Shown in pieces: positions 28,101 to 43,100 of a stretch of 64,000 nucleotides of DNA. Each line of letters starts with the position of its first letter. The stretch's first letter is position 1. The position numbers were made by a program, and so were the translations under genes. The notes beneath the pieces were generated by a model. That model ran no database searches. It was not told the DNA's origin and was given only the letters and a program-made list of their open reading frames with translations. Location: assembly GCF_011682175.1 (NCBI RefSeq), contig NZ_WHJG01000015.1:1-64000 (forward strand), read 5' to 3'. Origin of the DNA: Massilia frigida (lineage in GTDB: Bacteria; Pseudomonadota; Gammaproteobacteria; Burkholderiales; Burkholderiaceae_D).

Positions 28101-31100
28101 TTGCTCAAGACGGTCGACCCGCTCGGCGGCGAAAGCGTGCAGCAGTACGATGGCGCCGGCAACCGGGTCGCGCGTACTGACGCCAACGGCAACGTGACGA
28201 CCTTCGTCTACGACGCCGCCAAGCGCTTGACGCGCCAGATCGACGCCCTGGGCCTGGTGACCACGTTCAGCTATGATGCCAAGGGCAACTTGCTGAGCAC
28301 AAGTGACGCCAACGGACATACTACCAGCCAGGTGTTCGACGCCGCCTCGCGCCTGCTGAGCCGCACCGATGCGCTCGGCCAGGTGAGCGCGTTCGGCTAT
28401 GACGCCGTCGGCAACCAGACCAGCCTGACCGATGCCAACGGCAATGTCACCCTGAGCAGTTTCGACGCCAACAACCGCCTGGTCGCCTCCACTGACGCGC
28501 TCGGCTTTACGACGAGTTATGCCTACGATGCCGTCGGCAACCGCATCACCGAGACCGACGCGCAGGGCCACAGCAGCCGCACGGTGTACGATGCGGCCAA
28601 CCGGCCGCGCAACGCGACCGATGCGCTGGGCAATGTCGAGCATTACGAATATGACTTGGTGGGTAACCGTACCGCCGTGATCGACCGCAATGGCCATCTG
28701 ACCCGCTACGACTACGATGCCGGCAAGCGCCTGGTCGCGATCCGTGCGCAAGCCACCGGCGCCGCCGCCGATCCGGCCCTCGTGCAGCAGGGCGCGGTAT
28801 TGCAAAGCGGTTTCTGGGTCGCTCAGGGTAGCGATAGCAATGGCAAGGAGGTCGGCTACTGGACCGATTGGGCGATACAGGGCGGCGCCCCGGCACCGCT
28901 CGCGGCCGCGCTGGTCACCACCTACGAATATGACGATGTCGGCAACCGCACGGCCCTGATCGATGCGAACGGCAACAAGACCCGCTTCGTCTACGACGCG
29001 CTGGACCGCCTGGTCTCCAGCACCGACGCCCTCGGCCACAGTACCAGCTATCAGTACGATGCGCTCAACCGCATCGGCCTGACTGACGCCAACGGCAACA
29101 AGACGGCGTATGCCTACGATGCCGGCAACCGCCTGGTCAAGACCACCGATGCCTTGGGCAATACCGAATTGCTCAGCTACGACGCAGCCGGCAACCGCAG
29201 TGCCGTGACCGACCGCAACGGCCAAATCACGTCCTTCGCCTACGACGCCGCCAATCGGCTGGTCCAGATGAGCGATGCGCTCGGCCACAGCGAAGCGTAT
29301 GCCTATGACCGGGTCGGCAACCGGATCGCATCGACCGACCGCAACGGTCACGTGACGCGCTATGTCTACGACGCCAATCGGCGCCTGGCCGGCTTCACCG
29401 ATGCGCTGGGCCACAGCGAAGCGTATACCTACGACAGCGTCGGCAACCAGACCGTGGTCAGCGACCGCAACGGCAACAAGACCACGTATGCTTACGATGC
29501 CGAACATCGCGTCATCGCGCAAACCGATGCGCTGGGTAACACCAGCCAGTACCAGTACGACAAGGTCGGCAACCGCAGCAGCGTCATCGATGCACGCGGC
29601 CACGCGACCCTGTACCAGTACGACGAGGTCAACCGCCTGGTCAAGACCATCGACGCCCGCACCGTCATCGACTACGTGCAGAAGTACGGCTCCGAATGGG
29701 ATGCCGCCACGCTGCAGACAACGCCGTGGCGCGAGTGGAGCGTCAACCGCAGCTTCGAGCAGGTGGTGGCGACCCGCCATGTGTACGACGCGGTCGGCAA
29801 CCGGATCGAGAGCATCAATGCCAACGGCAACAGTACCCAGTATGTGTACGATGCCGCCAACCGCCTGGTCGCGGTCAAGGATGCCGCCACCGGTGCGGCC
29901 AGCGATGTCGCGCTGGTGCGCGACGATGTCTGGGTCGACGCCGTGCTCGATATCAATGGCACCGAGCTGGTAGCGGGCCACTGGATCAGGAATAGTCTCA
30001 GCACCGTGGTAGCCGGCCAGCGCCACGATTACCTGACCCGCTTCGAATACGATGCCGCCGGCAACCGCAGCGCCATGGTGGACCGCAATGGCAACCGCAC
30101 CGTGTACGTGTACGACGCCCTGAACCGCCTGAGCGCAAGCACCGACGCCCTCGGCCACACGCTCGCCTATCAGTACGACGGCCTGAACCGGATCAGTGCG
30201 ACCGACGCCAATGGCAACAAGACGAGCTATGTCTACGACGCCGTCAACCGCCTGACCGGCACGACCGACGCGCTCGGCCACAGCATCACCCACGTCTACG
30301 ACTTTGGCGGCAACCGCGTTGCCACCACCGATCAGAATGGGCAGGTGAGCAGCTATGTGTACGACGCCGCCGGCCGTCTGGTACAGTCGACCGATGCGCT
30401 GGGCAATACCAGCAGGGCCGCCTACGACAAGGTGGGCAACCGCACCGAAGCGATCGACCAGAATGGCCAGCGTACGGCCTACGCTTATGATGCCAACAAC
30501 CGCCTGGTGGCGCTGACCGATGCCCTGGGGCAGACCGAGACCTACGCTTACGACAGCGTCGGCAACCGCACCAGGCTGGTCGACAAGAACGGTCACGCGA
30601 CCGTCTACACTTACGACGAGCGCAATCGCCTCGTGAACTTGACCGATGCGCTCGGCAACAAAACGCACTACGACTACGACAATCTCGGCAACCGTACCCG
30701 CATCGTCGACGCCAATGGCCACGCGACCGTGTTCAGCTACGATGAGCTGAACCGCCTGGTCAAGACCGTCGATGGCGTCATCCGCATCGGCTACATCGAG
30801 TCTGTCCGCACCAATGGCCATTTGCAGGACAATGCGCGCAGCCTGGACCAGGCCGTGGCGACCCGCCATGTCTACGACGGCAATGGCAACCGCATCGAAA
30901 CCATCGACGCCAACGGCAACAAGACCCGTTTCGAGTACGATGGCGCCGATCGCCTGCTCAAGTCGACCGATCCCCTGGGCGGCGTGAGGGCTTACGAGTA
31001 TGACGCCGCCGGCAACCGGACGGCGCTGATCGATGCCAACGGCAACAAGAGCACGTATTTGTATGACGCGGCGAATCGCCACACCGGCACCGTCGACGCG

Positions 31101-34100
31101 CTTGGCTACCGGAGCGTGTTTACGCTTGACGCCGCCGGCCAGCGCATCACCCTGACCGACGCCAACGGTAACATCACCGGCTATCGCTACGATGCCCTGG
31201 GTCGCCTGGTCGGTACGGTCGACGCGCTCGGCCATGCCGACAGCAGCAGCTACGATGCGATGGGCAATCGCACCGCTTACACCGACCTGAACGGCAACGT
31301 CAGCGTCTATCAGTACGATGCCCTGGGGCGCCTGGTGCACAGCACCGATCCGCTGGGTGCGACCAGCAAGATCGCCTATGATGCGGTTGGCAACGTGCTG
31401 GTCACGACCGACTGGAACGGCAACCGCCGCAGTCACGCCTATGACGCCCTGAACCGCGTCATTTCCAGCACCGATGCGCTGGGCAGCACCGAAACCTACG
31501 GCTACGATGCCGTCGGCAACCGCACCAGCCAGGTCGACCGCAACGGCCATGCCACGACCTATCGCTACAGCGCGCAAGACAAGCTGCTCGGCGTCAAGGA
31601 TGCCTTCGGCAACGAAGAGAGCTATACCTACGATGCCGTCGGCAACCGCCTGTCGCTGCTCGACCGCAACGCGCACGCGACGCTCTACAGCTACGACGCC
31701 AACAACCGCTTGACGGACACCGAGAACACCGTACTCCCGGCGCGCGGCGAAGACCGCCTGGTCGACGGGTATGACTACATCGTCGATGGAGTCGATGCCG
31801 ACGGCAACGAATACGGCCACCAGGTCAACCGCCATGTTCAGCATGCCGCCACGGTAGCGGCAAGCACCTACCGTGCCACGCTGCGCTATGATGCGGTGGG
31901 CAACCTGGTCGCCTCCGTCGACCGCAACGGCAAGACCACCGCGTACGAATTCGATGCGCTTAACCGCGTCGTCGCCAGCACCGATGGCGCCGGCAACACG
32001 ACCAGCTACACCTACGATGGCATGAACCGGACGGCACTGATCGACGCCAACGGCCACCAGACCAGCTATAGCTTCGATGGCGCCAACCGGATGACCGGTT
32101 CGACCGATGCCTTGGGACACAGCCAAACCTTCGCCTATGACAATAACGGCAATCGCATCGCGGCCACCGATGAAAACGGGCATGTCACCGCGTCGCTCTA
32201 CGATGCCGACAATCGCCTGGTCAAGCTGACCGATGCACTGGGCAATAGCGAAGCCTATGCCTACGACAAGCTGGGCAATCGGGTGCAGTCGATCGACCGC
32301 AATGGGAATCTGACGGCTTACCAGTACGACGCGGAAAACCGCCTGACCAAGCTCACCGATGCGCTCGGCAATGTCGAGCAATACGCCTACGACAAGGTCG
32401 GCAACCGTACGGTCCTGACCGACAAGAACGGCAACAGCACCACCTATGCCTACGATGCGGTAAACCGCTTGACCAAGGTGACCGATGCGCTGGGCCATGT
32501 CACCCTGTCCGAGTACGACGCCGCCGGCAACCGCACCCGCACGGTCGATGCCAACGGCAACGCCACCGCGTATGAATACGATGCAATGAACCGCTTGGTC
32601 AAGAGCATCGTCTCGCGCACCACGGTCGAGTACAACGTATCGAACTCCTCGTATTACGATCCGGTCACCCATCAGCCCGGTCAGTACCACTACTGGGACA
32701 GCAAGGAAAGCTACGTCGAGGTGATCTCGACGATCTACGCGTACGACGGCGTCGGCAACCGCACCCGCGTCACCGACGCGCTCGGCAACATCGTCGAATA
32801 CCGGTACGACGGTGCCAACCGCCTGGTCAAGATCCGCGAAGAAGTTGAACGCAACACCGGCGGCACCGAAACCTTCATGGCCACGCGCGGCGCCATGATG
32901 GAGACCCAAGCGACCAGCACCCCGGGCGAAGAGGTAGACAACGGCCTGTACCGCATTACCGACTTTACCCATGACGCGGTCGGCAATGTGCTGTACGAAG
33001 ACCGCTATTACGAAGATACGCGCTGGGGCGAGGGGGGCAGCGTCGACCCGATGCACTTTTGGATCCGGCGTGAATTCGATGCGGTCAACCGCCAGACTGC
33101 CCAGTTCGACGGCCTGGAAACCGCCACCAGGTTCGCCTACGACGCTGCTGGCAACCTGACCGCGCGCATCGACCCGAATGGAAACGCGACGCAATTTGCC
33201 TACGACGCGCTCAACCGCAAAGTCAGCCAGACCAGCGCGCTCGGCCATGTGACCAGCTTCGGGTACGACAAGAACGGCAATCTGGTGCGCAGTGTCGACC
33301 CGCGCGCCGCCGTCAGCACCCAGCAGTTCGATGCGCTCAACCGGCTGGTCCGGAGCACCGACGCCCTGGGCGGCGTTAGCAGCCAGAGTTACGATGCTGT
33401 CGGCAACATTCTCACCCACACCGACGCCAACGGCCATACCCGCAAGTATGCTTACGATGAAGTCGACCAGCGCGTCAGCACGACCGATCCGATGGGCGGC
33501 GTCAGCCACGCCGTGTTCGATGCGGTCGGCAACCGCGTGACAGCGGTCGACGCCAACGGCCACGCGACCACCTACGCCTACGATGCGCGCAACCGGAATA
33601 CCAGCGTCACCGACGCGCTCGGCAATGTGACCAGCTACGAGTACGATGCCGTGGGTAACCGGACCATGGTTCGCGATGCGAACCAGAACGATCGCTTCTT
33701 CCGCTACGACGCGCTGCATCGCCTGGTCGAAGGCTACACGCTGGACGGCGACAGCGCCGCCGGCAGTGAACGATATACCTACAATGCGATCGATGGCGTG
33801 CTGCAGCGCTTTAACGAACTCGATCCGAATTTCCGTGACGGCGACTACGAATACAATCCGGCCGGACAATTGACTGGCTACCGCCACGGCCTCAGGCAAA
33901 TTCGCTATGCCTATGACGATGCCGGCAATCTGACCCGGGTCACCGACAGCCTGGGCCAGGTCACCGTGCACGCCTACGATGCCGACAACCGCCGCGTCAG
34001 CACCACCGACGCGCTCGGCCAGGTGACGCAGTACCAGTACGATGAAAGCGGCAACACGACCGCACTGATCGATGCGCGCGGAAACACCACCAGCTACAGC

Positions 34101-37100
34101 ATCGATCTGCTGGGACGCCAGGTGCGCATGGTCGACGCCGAAGGCGGGGTCACCAGCACCACCTACGATGGCGCCGGCAATGTGCTGCTCAAGGTCGATG
34201 CGCGCGGTGCCAGCACGCATTTCGTCTATGACGGCAACGATCGCCTAGTCAAGAGCACCGATGCGCGCGGCGGCGTCACGACCAGCCACTACGATGCCGT
34301 GGGCAACCTCGTCAAATCGGTGGATGTGAAGGGGAACGCCACCAGCTTCAGCTATGACGCGCTGGACCGCCTGGTGGAGTCGACCGACCCGCTGGGCCAG
34401 AGCACAGGCTTCGGCTACGACCCGGTGGGCAACCGCATCAGCCGTACCGATGCGCTCGGGTTCGTCACGCGCAGCGAATACAATGCCGTCAACCAGCTGA
34501 AAGCGCGCATCGATGCGCTCGGCAACCGGACTGGCTACTACAGTTTTACCCACGGTCAGGCGCAGCATGCGGTCGATGCCAACAATAACGGCAGCACCAC
34601 CGATCTTGACGAGCACGGCCAGGTCCAGCACGAATACGACGCGCTGTACCGGGGCGTCTACCATTACCGCGACGCCAACGGCAATGTGTACCAGCTGCTC
34701 GGCCTGAACGGCGCCATCACCCACAACTATTACGATGCCGATAACCGCCTGACCGATAGCGTCGACAGTCTTGGTTATGTGACGCACAATGAGTACGACC
34801 AGAACGGCAACCTGATCGCGCAGACCCGCTACGCCACCGCCGTCGCACCGCCGACGACCAATTGGACCACATGGGAAAAGCCGGTCGTGACCGTCTCCGA
34901 CCAGGACCAGACCGTCACCTTCACCTACGATAAGCTGAACCGCCAGCTGAGCCGCACCGATGGCCTGGGCAATGTCACCAGCGTCACCTATGACGCCAAT
35001 GGCAACCAGACCAGCCAGACCGACGGCAACGGCAACGTCACCAGCTTCAGCTATGACGCCGGCAATTTGCTGCTGTCGCAAACCGATGCGCTGGGCAATG
35101 TCACCAGCTTCAGCTACGATCAGAGCGGCAACCGCACGGAGAGCGTGGACGCGCGTGGCGCCCGCACCCTCAACGCGTATGACGCCAACAATCAACTGAT
35201 CAGCGTCACCGATGCGCTCGGCCAGCGGCAAACCTACGCCTACGACGCGGTCGGCAACCGGGTCGGCATCACCGACGCCGCCGGCCAGCTGTGGGGCTAC
35301 GGCTATGACGGCAATGGCCGGGTCGTGAGCGAAACCAGTGCGCTGGGCGCGCGCACCACCCATGCGTACGATGCGGTGGGCAACAAGATCGAGAGCAGCG
35401 ATGCACTCGGCCATGCGACCACCTTCACCTACGACAAGATCAACCGCATCAGTACCCGCAGCGATGCGCTGGGCAACACCACCACCTATGATTACTCGCC
35501 CCGCGGCAACACGGGCAGCTGGATGACAGTGATCGACGCCAAGGGCGCGCGCGATACCTATCACTACGATACCGCCGGACGGATTGTCAGCCAGGAGGGC
35601 ATCGTTGCGCGTCGAAAATACCTGTACGATGCCTTCGGCAACCAGACCGAGCAAATTTACAGCAACCACCGCAATACGGTCGATACCGGCAACCGCCTGA
35701 GCGGCCAGGTCGACTTCATGGGTAACTTCACGACGTTCAAGCACGATGCCGCGGGCAACCGCATCGAGGCGGTCGACGCCAACGGCAACAAGACGCGGTA
35801 TACCTACGATGCCAACAACCGCCTGACCAGCCAGACCGACGCCAAGGGCGGCGTGACCAGTTACACCTACGACGAGGTCGGCAACCAGACCAGTCGTACG
35901 GACGCGCTCGGCAACACGGTCAGCATCGCCTACGACTTGCTCGGCCGCCAGATCAGCCAGACCGACGCCCTCGGCGGCGTCAGCAGCGCCAGCTATGACG
36001 CCGTCGGCAACCGCATCCAGGTCACCGATGCCAAGGGCAATCTGAGCGGATACGGCTACGATGCCGATCACCGCCTGGTCAGCCAGACCGATCCACTTGG
36101 CCATGTCAGCAAATTCGCTTACGATGCCGTGGGCAACCGCATCAGCGAACAGGATGCGCTGGGCCGCATCACGCTCAATGCCTACGACAAAGTCAACCGC
36201 CTCGCCACGGTGACCGATGCGCTCGGCGGCGTGACCACCTTCAGTTACGACAAGGTCGGCAACCGCACCAAGGTGCTCGACGCCAACGGCCATGCCACCA
36301 CCTTCACCTATGCCTACGACAACCAGGTCGAGACCCGCACCGATGCCTTGGGCAACAGTACCCGTTACCAGTACGATGACTTCGGCCAACTGGAGTATAT
36401 GCAAGACGCACGGGGCCATGCCAGCTGGTTCTATTACGACGAAAACGGCGCCCTGATCGGCAACCGCGATCCGCTCTACAATGGCGACAAGTATACCGTC
36501 GACGCGGTCGGCAACCGCACCAGCCATACCGACAAGAATGGCCACGTCACCACCTATACCTACGACGCACTGAACCGCCTGGCGGCGACCACTGATCCGC
36601 TGGGCAACGTCACTGCCATCGAATACGATGCGGTCGGCAACCGCATCGGCGTCATCGACGGCAACGGCCACCCGACCCGGTTCGCCTATGATGCCAATGG
36701 GCGCGTCCTCAGCCAGACCGATGCGCTGGGCGGCGTGACGGCGTTCAGCTACGATGAAGTGGGCAACCGCCTGAGCGTGACCGATGCGGCAGGCAAGGTC
36801 AGCAGCACCGCCTACGATGCGCTCAACCGGATCGTGAGCGAGACCAATGCCCTGGGCGACGTTGCCCATGTCAGCTACGACGCGGTCGGCAACCGCACCG
36901 CGCTGACCGATGTCAGCGGCTTTGTCACGACCTTCGCCTACGATAAGCTGAACCGTTTGATCAGCCAGACCGATCCGCTCGGCGGCGTGACCGCCAGCAC
37001 GTACGATGCGGTCGGCAACCGCGTCGCCAGCACCGACGCGAATGGCCATGTCACCAAGTTCGCCTATAACGCGGCCAACCAGCTCAGCAGCCAAACCGAT

Positions 37101-40100
37101 GCCCTGGGCAACACCACCAGCTACACCTACGACAAGAACGGCAATCGCTCGCGCGTCACGGATGCCCGTGGCGTGTACGCCGAGTCCATCTACGATAGCC
37201 TGAACCGCCTGTTGTCGCAATCGCGCTTCATGACCATAGAGAACGGTATCGTGCGGCGCGGCGTCACCTTGTATTATTTCTACGACAAGGTCGGCAATAT
37301 ACTCAAGACCAGTGAATCGGGCTTCGCCTCGGCAGCGGGACTCGACAGCTACACCTACGACGCCAGCGACCGCGTGGTCAGCCATACCGATGCGCTGGGC
37401 AACGTGACCCACTATGCCTACGACCGGGCAGGGCAGCGGACGGTGGCGACCGATCCGAACGGACATGCCGTCACCTACGGCTACGATAGCCTGAACCGCC
37501 AGACCAGCGTCACCGATGCACTCGGCAACACGACCACCTATGCCTACGACGTGGTGGGCAACCGCATCGCCAGCACCGACGCGAACGGGCACACCAGCAC
37601 GTACGCCTACGATGCGCTGCACCGGATGCTCAGCCGCACCGGCGCCCTGGGCGGCAAGACCGCGTATGCCTACGACAAGGCAGGCAATGTCAGCGCCGTC
37701 ACCGACGCCGCCGGGAATGTCTCGCACTCTTCGTACGACGCCAACGGACGCCTGAGCAGCCAGACCGATTCGCTTGGTAATGCGACCGCACATACCTACG
37801 ACCTGGTCGGCAATCTCCTCAGCACCAGGGACGCCAACGGCCACACCACCGCCTACGCCTACGACGCGGTCAACCAGCTGGCGACGGTGACGGACGCGCT
37901 CGGTGGCGTGACCACCCATGCCTACGACGTCGTGGGCAACCGCATCAAGACCACGGACGCCAACGGCAATGCGGTGGTGTTCGTCTACGACAGCGCGCGC
38001 GATGTGCAGAGCCAGGTCGACGAGGCCGGCAACTACATCGCCTACGGTTATGACAACAAGGGTAATCTGCTGTACCAGGACAAGTTCAACCAGCACCACC
38101 GTGGCAGGGTGCATTCGACCTTCGATGTGCTCAGCCGCCTCGTCAAGACCGAAGCGCGCAATTACAACTCGTGGAACGATCAAACCGTCTCGACGCTCGG
38201 ATACGACCAGGCCGGCAATCGCATCAGCAGCACCGACGGCAACGGCAACGTCACGACCTTCGCCTACGATGCCGCCAACCGCCTGACCAGCCAGACCGAC
38301 GCCCTGGGCCAGGTGAGCAGTTTCGCCTACGATGCGGCCGGCAACCGCATCAGCCAGACCGATCCGAACGGCAACACGACTTCCTACACCTACGATGCCG
38401 AGAACAAGCTGGTCAAGCAGGTCGACGCCGCCGGCGGCACCAGCGCCTACAGCTATGACCTGCTCGGCAATCTGCTCAGCTCGACGGACGCGAACGGCAA
38501 CAAGACCAGCTTCAGCTACGATGCCAATGGACGCCTGTTGAGCCAGACCGATGCGCTGGGCAATGTCAGCAGCTTCGCCTACGATGCGGTGGGCCTGCAG
38601 ATCGCGCAAACCGATGCCGCTGGCGCGCTCATCCGCAGTAGCTACGATGCGCTCAACCGTTTAGTCAGCAGCAAGGATGCGCTCGGCCACGTTACCGGCT
38701 ACGGCTACGATGCCGTGGGCAACCAGACCAGCGTGACCGACGCCAATGCGCATACCACGACCTACGTCTACGACAAGGGCAACCGCCGCATTGCCGAAAC
38801 CGATGCGCTGGGCCACACCACGCGCTTCGCTTACGATGGCGCGGGCAATCTGGTATTGCGTACCGAAGCGAACGGCGCGCGCACCAGCTACAGCTACGAT
38901 GTGCTGAACCGCCTGCGCCTCACGGAAGCGGCGAATGGCGTGCGCAGCCAGCATAATTACGATGCTGCCGGCAACCTCACGACCGTGGTGAACTATCACT
39001 CCACGCCGCTGGTGACGAATGCCTACGATCAGGCTAACCGCCTGATCAGCTCGACCGATGCGCTGGGCAATGTGACCGCGTATGCCTACGATGCCGCCGG
39101 CAACCGTACCACGATGACCGACCCCAACGGCAACGTCAGCCGCTACGCCTACGATAAGCTCAACCGCCTGGTCAAGACCACTGACGCGCTGGGCAATATC
39201 TTGCTCAATACCTACGATGCCGTCGGTAACCGTCTCGGCAGCACCGACGCCAACGGCCACCTGACGAGCTATACTTACGACGCCAATGGGCGCGCGCTCA
39301 GCCACAGCAGCGCCCTCGGCCACACCACCTCGAGTGTGTACGACAGCGTCGGCAATGTGATCACCCGCACCGATGCCAACGGCGGCGTGACGCGCATGGA
39401 GTACGATGCCGACCGCCGCGTGGTCAAGCAGATCGATGCTTTGGGAAATGCGAGCACCTTCACTTACGATGCGGTCGATAACCGCACCGGCGTGACCGAC
39501 GCCAACGGGCATACGACCAGCTTCGCCTACGACGTCGTGAACCAGCTGGTAGCGCAAACCGATCCGCTCGGCCGCGTCACCGCCTACGGCTACGACAGTG
39601 TCGGCAACCGCACCAGCCTGACCGATGCGCTGGGCAATATCACCAGCTATGAATACAATCTGGCGCACCAGATGGTCAAGCAGATCGATGCCCAGGGTGT
39701 CGCCACCGGGTTCGTCTACGACCACTTGGGTGTGCTCATCAATCGCACCGATGTTGATGGCCGCAGCGAGGGCAAGACCTACGATGCGGGCGGCAACCTG
39801 GTCCAGCAGAGAGACCGCAGCGGCAGCGTCACGAGCTATACCTATGACAAGAATGGCAACCGGGTCACGGCCACCGATGCGCGCGGCAACGTCACCACCA
39901 ATGGCTACGACGCCTTGAATCGCCTGGTGACCCAAAAGGATGCCGCCGGCAACGTCACCGAGTTCGCTTACGATGGCGCCGGCAACCTGATCGGCAAGAC
40001 CGACGCGCTCGGCCGCAAGACGGCGTATGTCTACGATGCCGACGACCGCCTGGTGCGCACCGACGATGCGCTCGGCGGCATGACACGCTACAGCTACGAT

Positions 40101-43100
40101 GCGGTGGGCAACCGCAGCGGCCTGGTCGACGCCAATGGCAACGCCAGCAGCTTCAGCTTCGACGCCAACAACCGCCAGCTCAGCCAGACCGATGCCCTGG
40201 GCCATGTCGACAGCGCCAGCTACGACAAGGTCGGCAACCGCGTTTCCAGCACCGACGCGGCCGGCTTCGTCACGCGCTACGCTTTCGACGCCGCCAACCA
40301 GATGGTCAGCCAGACCGATGCGCTGGGCAATACCACCACCTACGCCTACGACCTGGTCGGCAACGTCATCGCCAGCACCGACGCCAACGGGCATAGCACC
40401 GCTTTTGTCTACGATAGCCTGAAGCGGCTGGTCAGCCAGACCGACGCCGTCGGCAATACCACCAGCTACACCTACGACAAGCTGGGTAACCGGGTGAGCA
40501 CGACCGATCCGCGCGCGCACGTCGTGAGCTACGGCTACGATGCGATGAACCGCCTGGTCACCGAGCGCGGCGGGCCGGTCAACTTCACGCGCCGGTACGA
40601 CGCGGTCGGCAACCTGGTCGCGTCGACCGATGGCAACGGCCACACCACCGCCTACACCTACGACGCGCTGAACCGGGTAGTGACGCAAAAAGATCCGCTC
40701 GGCAATGAAACGCAGTTCGCCTACGATGCCGTGGGCAACCGCACCTTGCTCACTGACGCCAACGGCAATGCCAGCAGCTATCAGTTCGATGCGCTGAACC
40801 GGCTGCTTGCCGCCACCGACGCGCTCGGCCGCACCACGCGCCACGCCTACGATGCGCTCGGGCAGCGCATCGCCAGCACCGACGGCAACGGCAACGTGAC
40901 CCGCTTCGCCTATGACGGCGCCGGTCATCTGCTGAGCCAGACCGACGCCCTGGGCCAAGTCACGTCTTACGCATACGACAAGGTCGGCAGCATGGTGCGC
41001 AGCAGCGACACCGGCGGCGCCGTCACCACCTACGGCTACGATGGCATGCGGCGCCTGGTTTCCCGGGTCGACCCGGATGGCGCTGTCACGGTCTCGGCCT
41101 ACGACAAGGTCGGCAATCTGATGAGCCGCACGGCGGGCGCCGGAACGGCCCGCGCGGCCACCACGCGCTGGACCTATGACGCCAGCAACTATGTCCTGAC
41201 AGAAACGGATGCGCTGGGCGGCGTTTCGAGCTATCAATACGACGCCAACCATAATATTGCCAGCAGCGCCGATGCGCTCGGCTTCGAGACGCGCTTCGGC
41301 TATGACGCCAACAACCGCCTGACCGAACAAACCGATCCGCTGGGCAATGTCACCAAGTATGGTTACGACAATGTGGGCAATCTGCTGACCAAGACCGATG
41401 CGCGCATCAAGCAGGAACGCTTCAGCTACGATGCCGACAACCGCCTGCTGACCCACACCGACCGGCTCGGCGTGACCACCACCTACACTTACGACGCCGT
41501 GGGCAACCGCCAGTCCGAATTGCGCGGCGGTTTCACCACGACCACCATCTACGACGCGGCCAACCAGGCCGTGGCGGTGATCGACGGGAATGGTTTCCGC
41601 ACCGACTATGCCTACGATGCGGCCGGCAATCTCATCGAGAAGCGGCGCCAGCTGGACCTGCAAAACACCAGCGAACAAGTCACGCGCCTGTACTACGACG
41701 CGCTCAACCGCAACGTGGCGCAGCGCAGCGCCGAAGGTTACCTGAGCACGGTGGACTACGATGCCGCCGGCAACGTCAAGACCACGACCGCCTACGCCAC
41801 ACGGGTGGCGCTGCCGGCCGGCGGCCAGCCGCAGGCGCTGCCGGGCGACCTGAAGTCGGTCAAGCAATTCGCCTACGATAGCATGCATCGCCAGACCGCC
41901 ATGACGGACAGCAACGGCGCCGTCAGTGCCTATACCTACGATGTGCTGGGCAACCGCAGCGCCACCACGCTGTACCAGGGCACGGCCCTGGAGCGCACCA
42001 GTGTGGCCAGCTATGATTTGCTGGGGCGCAAGACGTCGGAAACCGATGCCCTGGGCAAGGTCACCAGTCATCACTACGATGCAGTCGGCAATCTGCTGAG
42101 CACGACCGATGGCGCCGGCACTGCGGAGGCGCGCATCACCGCCTACGTCTACGATGCCAACCGCCGCGTCATCCAAATGACCGACGCGCTCGGCTATGTA
42201 AGCGCGCGCACCTACGACGCCAACGGCAACCTGACGAGCGAAACGACGGGCGCCGGCCTGGCCGCGCAAGAGCGCACCATGCAGTACACCTACGACAGCG
42301 CCAACCAGCTCACCCGCCTGGTGAACGCCGCTTTCCCAAGCCAGTACACCACCTTCGCATACGACGCCAGGGGCAACCGCACCAGCGTCCTGAGCTCGAA
42401 TGCCGACCAGACCGAGCAAAAATTCCATTTCGATGCGAACGGCAACGTCGACCTGATCACGGACGCCAAGGGCGTCACCACGCGCAATCTCTACGATGGC
42501 GCGGGCAACCTGACCGCCACCATCGCGGGCGAGAGCGTCAACGGCACGCCGCGCGCCGGCAACCATACCCGCTACCGCTTCGACCTGGACAATCGCCTGG
42601 TCGGTGTCACCGATCCCATGAACGGTAGCACCACCTTCGAACTCGACTACCAGGGCAACCGGGTCAAGGTCAGCGACGCCGAAGGACGGGTGACGCAGCA
42701 AAGCTTCGACGCGTCCGGCCGCCTCCTGACCAGCCTGGGCGCGGACGGCGCCCTCAATACCAGCGTCTACAGCCTGGCCGGCACGCTGGTGTCGAGCACC
42801 TTGTCCAAGGCCGATGGCAGCGATGCGCGCACGACCAGCAATACCTACGATCTGCTGGACCGCCTGACCAGCACCACCGATGCGCTCGGCTACACCAGCA
42901 GCGTCACCTACGACCAGTTCGGCAACCGCATCCGCACTGTCAACGGTGCCTACCTGATCGCTCCGGGCGATGCGCGCTACAGCGCCGCCGCGGCCGCACT
43001 GGCCAAGCCGGTCACGAGCTCGGCCAGCTACGATAAACTGAACCATGTCGCCAGCACCACCGATGGCCTGGGCATGCTGAGCACCTCGACCTACGACGCG

